From NCBI GenBank assembly GCA_002917075.1, contig NTMA01000079.1:1-64000 (forward strand): 64,000 nucleotides of DNA. Reading direction: 5' to 3'. The notes under the pieces were generated by a model. That model saw only the letters and a program-made list of their open reading frames with translations, searched no databases and was not told the origin of the DNA. The position numbers were made by a program, and so were the translations under genes. Below are positions 45,801-57,669 of this stretch, in pieces. This DNA comes from Hawksworthiomyces lignivorus. Its lineage: Eukaryota > Ascomycota > Sordariomycetes > Ophiostomatales > Ophiostomataceae. Each line of letters opens with the position of its first letter. The first letter of the stretch is position 1.

Positions 45801-48800
45801 AGTCGGAAACCCAGACGGTTGATACCCTCATCGCTGCAGCCGGTTCCATTAGCTCAGATATTGGAGATGTGCTGCTGGCCATGGAATCCAAGCTGGATCT
45901 CAAGGGAGACCATCATTTGCGCAATTTGCTGTCTTTCCTTCTCATCTCAAATGCACCGCTAGATGTCGCAGACTTGTCTGACATTCTGGCCGTGGATACG
46001 TCGAGCCAGGTGATTAACAAACCCGCCAATATTAGCAAACTCGTGGCGCGCACCGTGCCTGACTTGGTCCTGGTCCGCGATGGTCGCGTGCGCTTCAAGA
46101 GCTCCATCATACGCAGCCATCTGCAAAAGCAGCTCGGCAAGTCACTTCCGCCCGTAAAAGAAGCTCATCTCCAGCTGGTCCTGCACCTCTTGCTCTACGT
46201 CAAGCTATCGGTACACGCTGCCGTGTATAACGATCCCACTGTAGATGAGCTCGACGAGACGGTAGCGCAGCGGCTTTTCACGAACCATCGCCTCCTAGGT
46301 TTTGTCATGTCTAACTGGCTGTACCACTTCCGTGCCTCATCGCAGTACCAGCAGGGGGGTGAATTGTCACTATCCAAAGATTTCCGGGCCGTCTTCCCAG
46401 ATTCTGCAGTTTTTGCGCTGTTGGAGCGGTATGCGTGGACTCAAAGCGATGATCTCGTTGGGCGCCTCACGCTTACGCTACGTATTCGCGAATCCATCTT
46501 TACGGAGAAGCACATTTCGGTTCTCCAGGGATTGATCATCTTGGGCCATGTCCACTTGCATCTCGAAAAGTCTGTGGAAAGCTCACGCTACTTCTACCGT
46601 GCTGCTACGCTCGGCCAAGTGGTGCTGTCGCGCTTCAGCACTCTGGTCATTTCCTGCACCGACATTTTCCTACAAGTCACGGAGACGATGACTTTCACCA
46701 AGCGTAATGAGATTGTCACGTACCGAGAGACCCTCATTCGCTACAAGATCGAAGTTCTCAAGGAACGCTTCGGCTCCCACAGCGAGGTCGTCATTGAATG
46801 GTACAGGAAGCTCGCCAGTCTCTATGTATCCATTAAAGAGGAGCAACTCTCAGTACTTATGTACCGTGAGATCTATGAGATTATTCTTGTCCGTGACGGA
46901 AAGGACTCGCATGATGTCCGAGAGTTCAAGAAGTTCTTTGGCGGTCTGGATGTGACTCTCAAAGGTAAATTCCTTCTGTATTAAATTCCTCTGGCGAGCA
47001 GTAATATTTTTTTTTTTTTTTTTTTTTTTTGCTGACTTCCAAAACTAGACTTTGAGAGCGAGAAATATATCAAGGGGTACGGTCAGCTGCTCCTTGAGAC
47101 TGCAGAAGATCTCGAAGTGACGGATATGCTCTATATCTCCATCCTACTGCGCCTTGCCAGCTCGTACGAGGTCGAAGGCAAATGGCAGCTAGCTGAACGG
47201 GTCTACATCAGTTTGTGGCGCAAAGTGTCAATTCTGTCGCGCACCATTGTTACCGTTGAGGTGCACACAGCAAAGCTGCAGGTAGCTTTAGCCTACATCG
47301 CATTCCTGCGGACGGTCAAGCGGGAGCAAGAAGCCTCGAACATTTTGATGGTCCTCTGGACTGAGTATGAGCACTACAAGTTTGAGTCCAAGGAGCTCAT
47401 CATTTACCTCCGAGAGATCGGCGTGCTCTTCAAAGCCTTTGGCCTGATCACCATCGCTGGCAGCATTTTCGGCAAAGTGTGGGCATGGTTCAAAGCTTCG
47501 GGCAATGGGGATGACGTGGAGGCAGGCCGCACCGTCGTTCTTATTACTGAGGTGGTCAAAGAGATCACCGAGACCACCATCACCAAGAAGACCACAACCA
47601 CGACCACCACTGAGACCACCGAAGTAGTCGTTCGAGACGTTTTTGTTACACAATATGAGCGCTGCAAGAAATCAAGCCACGTGGACGAGTCCTTTTTTAT
47701 TGCATCACTAGCCCTGATCAATCTCTTGCTGGCTGTAAAGAACTGGGGCGAGGCCGAAACTATTGTCCGACAGTCACTCGAGATTAGCTGGAAGGCCATT
47801 CTGACAGCCGATGTCAAGATCATGCTCACAGAGCACTTCTCCAAGGAAGTAGTGCGCCTCGCCACGCGCCTTGCCATCTGCCACAAGCACCAGCACCAAT
47901 TTGACCAGGCTGAGCAGATTTACCTGCGCATCTACTACGCAGCCATCGCGTCGCTTTCTTTTGAAGATGAGCTCTTCGTGGAGGTTCTCGGTGGCCTAAT
48001 CAGCTTCTACGAGGAGCACCACCGCCACGAGAAGATTATTGAGATCTACGTGGAGCTTGTGGAAAAGTACCGGAAGCAGTTCGGTGCGAGCCACCGCCTG
48101 ACGATCCAGGCCCTTTATATTCTGGCCGCGCAGTACGAAATCCTAGGACGCAAAGAGGCGTTTGCTTGCTACATTGAGATTGTGACCGCTTTGAACAAGG
48201 GTCTCACATACTGTCACCATGATGCATTCAAGGCAGCCGTCATTCTAGTCACCTACTACCACACTGAGAAGCGCTGGGCAGAGCTGCAGATCATCTGCGC
48301 TGTGCTGTGGGAGACCTTTGTGCATCATCACCAGAAGCATGAGCACTACCACTTCACAGAGGAGGTAATCACTTTGATCTACGAGAAATACATGTACACG
48401 CTCGAATACCACGCCAAGGTCGACATTGCGGTTTTGTACGAGATTTCCGTCAAGTATCGTGAGACAGTTATCAAGGTGTTTGGCGTCTCGTCTGCCATTG
48501 TCGTGGCGGCACTTCTAGCCCTAGCAAAGATTTGCGAGCGCAGCGAATCGCACCAGCACGAAGCCGTCACCATCTACGAGGAGATCATCACAAAGTACAA
48601 GACGACCAATACAACGACAACAACAGTCACAGAGACTACAATCAACACGGTCAAGAAGCGTCTATCCACGCTCTATGTGACTGTTATCAAGACCGGTGGT
48701 GGCGGCAAGGGCGGCTCCGGAAAGAACGTCGGCATTAGCATTGACCGGGCCATTGTCGTCTCTCTTGAAGTCTTTGCGCAGCTCAAGATTGAGTTCGGTC

Positions 48801-50899
48801 TCTGGCACGTCAAGACCTTGTCTGTGCTCCAAGATATTATCGTTCTCTACCAGAGAATTAGCACAAAGGAATCCCACGCCAAGCTGGTGGTGCTTCTGCA
48901 AACCACCATCGTGGAGATTATCAGCACGCTGACGGTGTCTGTGCAGCTCTTTGAGGCAGCTACTACGCTGGCCACGATCTTTGTTACCAGTGGTCTCGTC
49001 GAGCTGGCGCACTCCCTTCTCCAGCAGCTGCGGTATCTTCTGATTTTCGGCGACGTGCTTCCCACAGGCGTGTCCGTGAAACTGGAGTTCAAGCTGACTC
49101 AGGTAGTGAATAGCCGCGTGGTCTTCTTGTTCGTAGCAGCCTTTGAGCAGCAGCTCTTGATCAAAGAGAAAAAGACAACGACTGTGGCGACATTTTCCGA
49201 GCTCTTGTCGTCCATGCTGTACGAGGTCTTCCTGTATGAAGAGTATCGCCAGATTGTCGACAGCAGCGACGTCAGCATCGAGACTATCCTCGCTTCTGGT
49301 GCCCGCCTTCGCGGTTTCTGGGTCGAGGAGACCAAGTCTGAGCTTCTGGCGGTCCTGGATACCAAACTCTTCCCTGTTTTCAAAGCCCGCTACACCGATT
49401 TTGCTCGTGTCACATCGGATGAGTTCATCAAGCTCTACTACCTGGCACTGCTGACTGAGCTGGCGAAGGACAAAGCCGATGCCAGCTACGCAGTGATTGC
49501 CTGCCGGGCAGGCAACACCAAGGTGCGGTCCTTACTCGAGGCTGGCGAATTTGGTCGCGCTCTCGAGGTGGCCCGCTTTGCGTTCAAGTTTGCAGCGGGG
49601 CAAGGGTTCTACAAGAGCACACACGCCCGCATCGCCTACGGCTACAAGTTGGCGGAGCTGCTGGCGGGAGTGGACGTGCGTGCACCTTCTGCAAACGAGC
49701 CGGAAGGCGCTGCCATCCGCGAAAAGCTCCTTGCTCTGTCCCGCGAGGTCACCGCGGAGGTGTTTGCCGTGTTGGCAGCTGAGGAGATCGACCTGGCTAC
49801 GCTCGAGGTGGCCGACGTCACGGGCCTGGTGCGGCTGCTGGGCGCACAGGCCGACTACGCCCGCCTCGAGGTGCTGCTGCTGCACCTGTGGCAGTCGCGC
49901 GAAGTGCGGCGCAGCTGGCGCCCGGCCACGGTGCTGTCGATCGGCTTTGCGCTGGTCCACGCCTACGCGGGCCAGCCGCAGCAGAAGCGCCTCGACCGCG
50001 CCATCGACCTGGCCGACCTGCTCTGGTACAACCTGCGCCGCAGCCGCGGCTGGCTTGACAACGACGCCGTCCGCGCCAGCCAGCTGCTCGCCAGCCTGTA
50101 CACCGAGGCGGGCCGCCACGCCGATGCCATGGCCGTCTACGAGAGCGTGCTGCGGCAGATTGACGCCGCTGCCGTCAAGGCGTCTGTGGCGACCAAGGGC
50201 AACGCCACCAACGGCGCCGCGCACACCGAGGACGCGGACGGCGACCGCGCGCTCCTGGCGCTGCACGCACGGCAGCACCTGGAGCTCCTAGCGGCGGCGC
50301 ACGCGCGGCTGGGCCATTGGACCAAGCCCAAGCGCGAGTACCACGACCTCTACGAGCATCTGCGCACCGGCCTGAACCTCAAGCCGCAGCTGCCTGCGCC
50401 GTTCGACAAATGGGCCAGCGCCGCAGCCAACACGGAAGACAAGGCCGCTCTTGTCGGCTGCTATTCCATCCTGCAGGACTGGAAGATCGTCGGCGGCACG
50501 CCGGGTTACCCCGTGGCAGCAGATTTGAGGAGCTACGGCGGTTCGGCTCCGCCACCTGTGATTGTTAAAAACGGCACGTCAAGCCAACCCCTGCCGATAG
50601 AAATGAGGAGCTACGGCGGTTCGGCTCCGCCACCCGTGATTGTGAAAAATGGCACGTCAAGCCAACCCCTGCCGATAGAAATGAGGAGCTACGGCGGTTC
50701 GGCTCCGCCACCCGTGATTGTGAAAAATGGCACGTCAAGCCAACCCCTGCCGATAGAAATGAGGAGCTACGGCGGTTCGGCTCCGCCACCCGTGATTGTG
50801 AAAAATGGCACGTCAAGCCAACCCCTGCCAGTAGACTTGAAGAGCTACGGCGGCTCGGCTCCACCGCCCGTGATTGTGAAAAACAGCACGTCAAGCTAG
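42880..50899 (+). CDS. giant STAND (NACHT-like) NTPase with TPR-like repeats
   Basis: Probable signal-transducing NTPase of the fungal NLR-like group, about 2410 aa. Firm exons are 43473-44425, 44495-45101, 45171-46964 and 47049-50899. A short first exon at 42880-42907 (ATG, then a perfect GTACGT donor) joins in phase to a CTGAC/TTTACAG acceptor at 43472. If that is wrong, the first in-frame ATG is 43898 (2259 aa). Order: Ser/Thr-rich N-terminus; helical region; P-loop GAPGSGKT at about 496-503; Walker B-like IVLLIDGFEQ near 608; a His-rich loop near 731; then a long alpha-helical array with TPR/kinesin-light-chain-like units (FDQAEQIYLRIYYAA). Threonine-rich inserts interrupt it at about 1303-1316 and 1643-1655. 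The C-terminus has five 26-residue repeats. The last intron holds a long poly-T run. Known fungal STANDs act in non-self recognition and cell death; that role here is inference. Confidence 0.88.
50528..50899 (+). repeat. 78-bp coding tandem repeat, 4.8 copies
   Basis: Units start at 50528, 50606, 50684, 50762 and 50840. Each encodes 26 residues opening with R/K-SYGGSAPPPVIVKN. Units 2 and 3 are identical at DNA level, unit 1 differs by a few bases, unit 4 differs only at its end, and unit 5 is diverged and truncated by the stop codon. The in-frame, near-identical array indicates recent expansion or homogenisation. Confidence 0.95.
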
Positions 50900-51962
50900 C
50901 CAGTGCAACAGTGAACTCTGACATTGCTGCTGGGCGGAGCAGTGCTGCGAGAAAACTCTTCAACAGTAGTAGAAGAGGCTTTCCTTACACAATGTATTTT
51001 CCTTATATTTCTTTTCTTTTTTCAATTTGTCATCCAATTCATTCTTTTGCTCTACTCTGGTTGTCTAAATAATTTTTGTCTATTCATGGAAAGGAATCAC
51101 AGAAGCTCGATTTGGGAAACTAATAATAAGCTACCTATAGCTAGATTTGTATGCGTTAACAGAATATCTAATCCAAAATTGAACAATTTGTTGGCTCGAG
51201 TGTCGTCCCACGCTGGTACGTGCTGTATGCATGAATCGAGATATTTTGCATGAACAGACAAATGTACACACCAAATCGCCACAACAGGCTATTTCTTTTT
51301 CCCATAAGCAGCGTCAGGCGGGGGATGTGCACCGTGAATATCCCCAAATTCTGCTCTGTACCCTCGGATATCAAAACTGGCGGAGACGACCCGCGGCTTC
51401 TGCCGTCCGTTTATCTTCTTTTGTCCAGCAACCCCAGCAAAGAATCGCCTCTCCACATCTCATTCTTCTGTGGGGTTCAAGATACAATGCTGATAGCATT
51501 ACCTCGGCCCCCTGGGGATCACTCAATTGCTTAACCCTTTTTCACCATACAATACTAAAAGAAACTGAATTGAAGCTCACACAATAGAAGAGAAAGTAAA
51601 AAAAGGGTTTCATCCGTCGTAATGCACAATGAAGTGTGCTCTTTCAGAGAGAAAATAGATGGTTTAACGTAATGAAGACGTGAAATATACCAAGAAAAGA
51701 CGTGTAAGCCTACCAGGGCGATCCAAATACAGGGCAATTACTCCATACAGCAGGCGTCGACCTTGTTCCAATGCAACGCCAAACTCTTCAAGGCAAAATT
51801 GATGCCCTGCCTCCTCCTTCTCCCTTCTCAAGATTCGGTAATCACCGATAGCCGCCTGCTGCGCTCATATATCATTGGTATCTGCGTTATCTGTTGCGTG
51901 AGTAAGAGTGAGATCAGATTACTGCCTACTCTCTGGAGTTGGTGGGGAAAAAAAAATTGTAT
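50900..51962. other. intergenic between convergent STAND and DOMON genes
   Basis: 1.1 kb, AT-rich, containing both 3' ends. Only short chance frames were seen. Confidence 0.5.
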
Positions 51963-53481
51963 CTACCTCGAGTGCCGGTCTTCTGGCACAACTGGCTCGG
52001 AGTCGCCGGACGACGTCTTGCGCGAGCCCATGCTCTTGCGGCCGGCGTAGTGGCCGTGGTGGCTCGACCGGCTGCCGCCGCGGCGCGAGCCGATCAGCAG
52101 CAGGCAGAGCAGCACGAAGACGACGGCCAGGAACGCGGCGCCGGCCAGCACGCAGTATCCGATGATGAGGCCCAGCGGGGCCTCGGCCAGCTGGAGGCCG
52201 CTGCGATGCATGTTAGTTTTTTAGGACAAAAAGCAATGGAGCGATGTGTGCAGAGGGAGGAGGAGCGCAAGAGGAAAAAAAAACGTACAGCCCGCCGTTG
52301 ATGAGGACCAAGATCCACAGGAGCCGAGTGCCCCACATGTGGATGTGGGCGACGGGACCGGGCTCGCCGGCGGCCGAGAGGGCGCGGCCGACGTGCAGGA
52401 CGATGCCGAGGCCGAGGAGCATGAGGCCGAGGAAGAAGACGGTGAAGCCGACGGCCTGGTGGGCGGTGCCAAAGTGCTGGGTGGCAACGTACTCGCCGCT
52501 GACGCGGATGCCCATGCCGAAGCCGGCGACGACCATGCACAGGTAGAGCAGGCTGACGAGGGCGTGCAGCAGGGGGAAGCTGGCGAGCAGGCGGCCGCTG
52601 CCGAGGATGAGGTCGACCGGGGCTAGGCCGAGGGCGGCGACGACCATGACGATGCCGTGGGCGAGGCCGAGGCTGTCGGTGTCGCCGGTGACGACGCCGC
52701 TGGGGCTGTTGGCGCCATACGTGTTGACCATGGTGGTGCCCGAGTTGATGCCGTTGTCGACGCTGGTCAGCGCGCCCGTGCCGCCGTAGCCCGTGGCCTG
52801 CAGCGTCGACAGCATGAAGCGGCCGTAGGAGCTGTGGCGCTTGATGGTGACGCCGGCGTCGTTGCTGGCCAGCGGCGTGTCGCCCGGCCCCACGGCGTAC
52901 ATCATGGGCTGGCTGCTCGTGCGCGAGTTGAGGAAGCCGCCGGGCCACGACCGGCAGCCCAGGCACGTGCCGCTGGCCACCAGGTAGTTGCCGTTGACCG
53001 TCGAGTTGCCGTTGAGGTAGATGTGGTAGTTGGAGTAGTACTGGGGCTCCCAGTCGCCGGAGCCAACGCGAGGACTGACGGTGACGTCTGCATTTGGCGC
53101 AAAAAGAAAGATGTCAGCAGCAAGAGCAGAGGCAAAACGCACAAAAAGTATGCTGCAAGCAGGGTGGGGGTCTAATCTTACGACGTCCGTCTGCTGCTGG
53201 ATAGGCAACGAGCATAAATGAATTGGCCATGCCAGTGCCAAAGCCGAGAGCCACGTATTGGTAGTGTGTCGGTGCTGACATGTAGAAGTTGATGTCGTTA
53301 GAGTTGGGCGGCAGGTTGATGGCAATCGTGGTGGCCAGCTGTGGGATGTGCAGGTTGGACACTGCAGCTGCGGCCGTGTGGGCTGTCCGTGTGCATGTCA
53401 GTTACGTGCGTCAGTGATCTTGAGCAAGGATGATCAGAGCGGTCACTCACCCAGCAGCGCAAGAGAAAGCGGTCGGACCAT
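51963..53481 (-). CDS. DOMON cytochrome plus cytochrome b561 membrane protein
   Basis: Likely trans-membrane electron-transfer protein at the cell surface or vacuole, 422 aa. Exons are 53481-53451, 53382-53182, 53087-52289 and 52200-51963. A signal peptide (MVRPLSLALLAHTAAAA) is followed by a CDH-type DOMON haem domain (residues about 18-200; INFYMSAPTHYQYVALGFG). Next comes a b561 core of about five TM helices with histidines suited to haem (GLAHGIVMV, LLHALVSLLYL, GTAHQAVGF, IHMWGTRLLW). The cytosolic tail is short, basic and serine-rich. Fungal relatives are predicted ferric or ascorbate-type reductases. The gene is GC-rich, and its promoter faces the AsaB-like gene across 2.2 kb. Confidence 0.9.
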
Positions 53482-55649
53482 TGCGAGCTCTGGTGCGCAA
53501 ATCTCGAGCTCAGTGCCGGTGAGATGTAAGATGTCTAGAGATAAACTGTAGGTAGGAGCACAGCAGCAAGTGCAAATCCTCACGCAGCGAACAACGCGCA
53601 GCAAAGCAGTGAAAATCGATTATCTTGGCGCTTCATCACAAGCTCTTTTCTTTCTCTTCTACGTCGTTATGGGCAGCCCTTCCTTACATATATGCCATCG
53701 CAGCTCTCCAGATATGAGATCAAAGGGGGGGGAGGCAGCAGGCTCTGTGCCGGACAATAAGGAGAACCAGGGGCATATCCCCCCCTCTGGTCCGCCTTGT
53801 TCCATTTTCTCGGCATCGTGAATGTGAGTCGCATGTTGAAGATTAATTCCTACATGCTCACTTCTGGCTCTTTCGATTTAGGGAATCTCACTCACGTCCT
53901 CCGCACACAACCTTATACACCCTGGGAAATAGAAGCAATGCAATTGGCGGTGGTCTTCTTTTCCCTCTCTCGATAAATTGCCGCGCTTAACTAAACGTCA
54001 TTATGATAATGGGGTCGTGCAGAGGGGGGGGCCTGGGCATCGTCTATTTCAAAGAGCGGCTTAACCCAGCTCATGGGGTCAATTATTCCGATCTGCCGTT
54101 TATCTTTATGCCTCTACGGAGCATATTATGGAAATTTTTAAATGGAAAAGAACAAAAAGAGGTCCTTCTATACCGATTAGTTGGAAATTCTCTGTGCTGT
54201 CGAATGATCCATAATCAGCCGCAAGCAGCCTTATTGGTGAAGGTCTCTCTCTACACGGTTTTTGTTTGAGACAGGCTAAACGAGAGGAGAGGAGGAGAAA
54301 AGGCAAACGAATGCAAGCACTTTAGCGTTTTGAAAAGTCCTTCTAAGCTTGTTGGTATTAGAAATGCCAAAGACGAAAAAGTCCAAGTCTAGGTCTTCCC
54401 CCAAAATTTAGAGATGATGGCGGAAAATGCAATGCGACAAATCAGCTTTTTGTGATGCCAGAACATTCGTTGCTCTTCGTCTCTCGCCGTTTCTCTTGCT
54501 ATGTCCAATAATACTCCGCAATATCTGCACTCGTATGGTAGATGTCACGACGATTATGCACAACTGGCCGAAGACGGCAGCAGTCACTCCTTGTCATTTT
54601 GTGGAGTGTAATACGTTAATGAACCCGGAAGATATACGATGGACGTCTAGAAAGGTAAATGATCTTCTTCAGATCGCCGGCCGAGAAAGGAAATTTTTTG
54701 CCCGGAGGTCCACCTACGCACATATGCGAGGTCGCGTTATCCTTCCGCTCAGAAAGCCATGCTTGGTTAAGCCTACAGCATGCCTACAGCACGATGCAGG
54801 TATTAGGACGTCCTCTCTCGCCTTTCAGCAGTCAAAGCCGAGCTCATGGGAAGGCCAATTCAGTATTTCTTATCGTCCTTCCCATGTGCGATGCCGTGTT
54901 TCATGTTAAGACGGATGAATTTTGGTGCGTAGGAAAAGGCCGTCAAACAGCCAGAAGAGATGCAGAATGTGGGAACATAGCAGATGCGTCGACAAGAGAC
55001 GACAGCCTTTGAGAGAGCACGTACGCGTCTCTCGCCTTGCTTTCCGAATCGTCAACGCCATTCTCAATGATGCGCCATGAAGCTTTGCTGACACCATGAA
55101 AATGTGACAAGCTTGCATCGTGTGACTCGTAAAGTTGCATTCATTCTTTTCTTAGCGGAACGAGGTGCTATTTCCAATCATCTTGTCCTGCTCGGAAGAG
55201 ACCACGGACTTCTTCTGCAGCTTATTTTTTTTGGATTCCATCCTATGAGCTATCTCGTCTCCTTGTGGGCTTGAAAATGCGCAAGGAAAGTAGCATTTGC
55301 GATCATCAATACTGGTTGTGAACCGGCAACGCCATCCGAGAGAGACCTGCTGAGCTGTGATAGACGTCATTCGGATCTGATTACTAGCTGTCGGGCATTG
55401 CTCGCAATTGGAAATACACATTCGGCCTCTGCTTTTGGTTTGTGGTTTTGTCATTTCGCCCTTTGTCGCCTCACAAAACGTTTTTCCGCTGCTTCTGGGG
55501 AATTCTTTGTCATTATTAATCTTCTGGCCGTACCAAGTCCCCAAGTAGTTAGTGATGCCCATGGATCGCCATTTAAGGCCGGCCCCATCTGCCGCATCTT
55601 CTGCTTGGGCTAGTAAAACAGCAGCAAAAGAGAGAGCAGCAGCAATAGC
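53482..55649. other. 2.2-kb divergent intergenic region
   Basis: Separates the DOMON-b561 gene (leftward) from the AsaB-like gene (rightward). It contains G-runs at 53727-53733 and 54023-54030, and two ATG frames: plus 54427-54909, not called, and minus 55152-55562, listed tentatively. Confidence 0.5.
55152..55562 (-). CDS. possible small hypothetical protein, 136 aa
   Basis: An ATG-started single-exon frame of 136 codons with a lysine/serine-rich C-terminus and several cysteines. It has no recognised domain, signal peptide or intron to support it. It lies in the promoter side of the AsaB-like gene, only 88 bp from that start, which argues against a separate gene. Listed only because the composition is balanced and the frame fairly long. 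Confidence 0.2.
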   Translation of the reverse strand: MGITNYLGTWYGQKINNDKEFPRSSGKTFCEATKGEMTKPQTKSRGRMCISNCEQCPTASNQIRMTSITAQQVSLGWRCRFTTSIDDRKCYFPCAFSSPQGDEIAHRMESKKNKLQKKSVVSSEQDKMIGNSTSFR

Positions 55650-56832
55650 ATGAGAGCATTCTTAAACATTGCAAAACAAAACAGACGACAGATTGTCCAC
55701 CAATTCTTCAGCGCAAGAAGTTTTTCCGTTTCTCGTCCCTTCGCCATGACTACCTCTGGCGCCTTCAAATACGCCGACCCGGCGACCATTGTCGACAGCG
55801 ACGTGCCGTTCGTCAAGCCGTGGGCCAAGGTCGACACGGACGTGACCTCGTTCAGCCGGATCGAGAGCAAGCAGACAGTCACCGACATCCGAGCAGCAAC
55901 GACCGGCCCGACGGGAGCCAGCCCCGCCCCCTTCGGCATCGACGTGTCAGGCTTCGCCCTCTACCGCGAGCCCGCGCAGGAGAAGGAGTTTGTGGACGAG
56001 GCGGCGGTGCGCGGGGGCTACTACGCCGAGGTGGAGCGGCTGGTGCGCGACAAGCTGTCGACGCCCGACGAGCCCGTCCGCAAGGTGATCATCTTTGACC
56101 ACACCATCCGCCGGCGCGACCCCCAGGCGCCGCGCCAGCCCGTGCAGCAGGTGCACGTCGACCAGACGCCCGGCGCCGCCGAGGCCCGCGTGCGCCGCCA
56201 CGTGCCGCCCGACAGCGACGTCAGCGCCGACGAGCTGCTGCGCGGCCGCTACCAGATCGTCAACGTCTGGCGGCCCATCGGCCACCCGGCGTCCGACCAC
56301 CCGCTGGCGCTGGTCGACTGGCGCACGACGGAGCCAAAGGACGTCGTCAAGGTGGACCTGCTGTACCCGAGCCTGCCGGCGGCGGCGGCGGCGGACGGCG
56401 CCAACGGCCACGCGGCCAACGTCGACTACCGCGGCAAGGAAGTGCTCCCAGACCCCACCAAGGCGCGCTCGACCGAGGGCTACTCGATTACAGGTACGTC
56501 ATGTTCCAGGCTTTCTTTTTTTCCCCTTTGCTTTCCTCCTCCTCCTCGCTCTCTCTAACTTGCATACTAACGCTGGCGTCCCAGGCGAGACATACACAGT
56601 TGTTCCAAACGACAAGCACAAGTTCTACTACGTCAAAGACATGGCCCCTGACGAGGTTGTGTTCATCAAGTGCTTCGACTCCCGGAGCGCCGCTCACGCC
56701 AACGGCCGGCCAGGCGTGGCGGCTTGGACGCCGCATACCGCTTTTGACGACCCGGCCACTTCAGCCGACGCCAAGTTCCGCCAGAGCATCGAGGTGCGCT
56801 GCCTGGTCTTCTACGGCGACAACACGACCTGA
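55650..56832 (+). CDS. AsaB/CmcJ-family oxygenase-like protein
   Basis: Member of the fungal GA4-desaturase/CmcJ-related family (2-oxoglutarate/Fe-type oxygenases, several in secondary metabolism), 363 aa. Exons 55650-56493 and 56585-56832 are joined by a 91-bp GTACGT/CCAG intron that splits a conserved GETYTVVPN segment. Family blocks are IFDHTIRRRDP, VHVDQTPGAAEARVRRH, VNVWRPIGHPASDHPLALVD, then YYVKDMAPDEVVFIKCFDSR and TPHTAFDDP. The first 32 residues are basic, serine/arginine-rich and non-acidic like a mitochondrial presequence. The alternative ATG at 55746 removes it. The gene is strongly GC-rich. It has no cluster partners next to it, so the substrate is unknown. Confidence 0.92.
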
Positions 56833-57669
56833 TCGCCTGGAGAAAGGAAAGGGTTGTAAGAGCAAAGTGTGAGATATGATACGAATTATGAATCAAATTG
56901 TAGATATTTTTACGTCACTCACGAGCATAACTTAACAAGGCATTTTTTAATAATGAATAGAACAGACTGGGAGGAATGAACGCACTACGAGATGAAATGC
57001 AAGGTGAATGCAAAGTGACTACAAGATGAATAGAGACAACAGACAGGCATGACGCACCAAAAAGAAGACGGCCAAGGAGCTACAACAGTGCTTATGCATC
57101 ACAACTTATCTGTAGACCTACTATTACTCTCGCCATCTCTTCTCAGGTGCATCTGAATTAGCTTCATCACCGAGTCGCCATCGAATGCCGTCTCCCAAAT
57201 AGAGCATTCAACCTCATTCTCGCTGCGTTTGCTCTTATTGTTCACAGAATAGCGCTGGCAACGTCACTCTCTCAGATCAGCATTCTTGTCATTCACCATA
57301 CATTCTCATTCTCAATATTCATTTTCAAAATTATTCAACTTCATCTTGCTCAGGCAAATATAAGCTAGCCTCCAGATTCTTTCTCTACATTTCAAACAAC
57401 ACGTTTGTTTTCTACCTATTATCTTCTTCATTACCATTACTTCCGTCCACAAAATTCGTCTTATTTTAAACATCATCTTCCCAAAGGGACCACCATATAT
57501 ATACACACCAAGCATAAACGTCTTTTACTTCCACCGCATCTACAGACCAATTTCTTCCACCAGTATGCCAATATTTCTACTACAATATTATCGTTGCATC
57601 CCTCTCTAATCTTCAGAAGCATCAAGCAAGCTTCCTATTAACTATCTTCAGGGCTTTTCATTGATTAAA
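56833..57669. other. intergenic, promoter of the Myb/H1-like gene
   Basis: 0.8 kb. From 57270 the plus strand is strongly pyrimidine-rich (CATCTTC-type words), as is usual upstream of highly expressed fungal genes. No gene was seen. Confidence 0.5.

Noticed and set aside
49497..50291. 264-codon alternative frame in the STAND gene
   Set aside because: Arg/Ser/Ala/Cys-rich shadow caused by high GC in the third codon position of the true frame.
52094..52966. 290-codon minus-strand frame over the b561 gene
   Set aside because: Pro/Arg/His-rich out-of-frame shadow. The correct frame gives TM helices and conserved histidines.
54427..54909. 160-codon plus-strand frame with ATG
   Set aside because: No domain, no intron support and composition like translated non-coding DNA, in a divergent promoter region.
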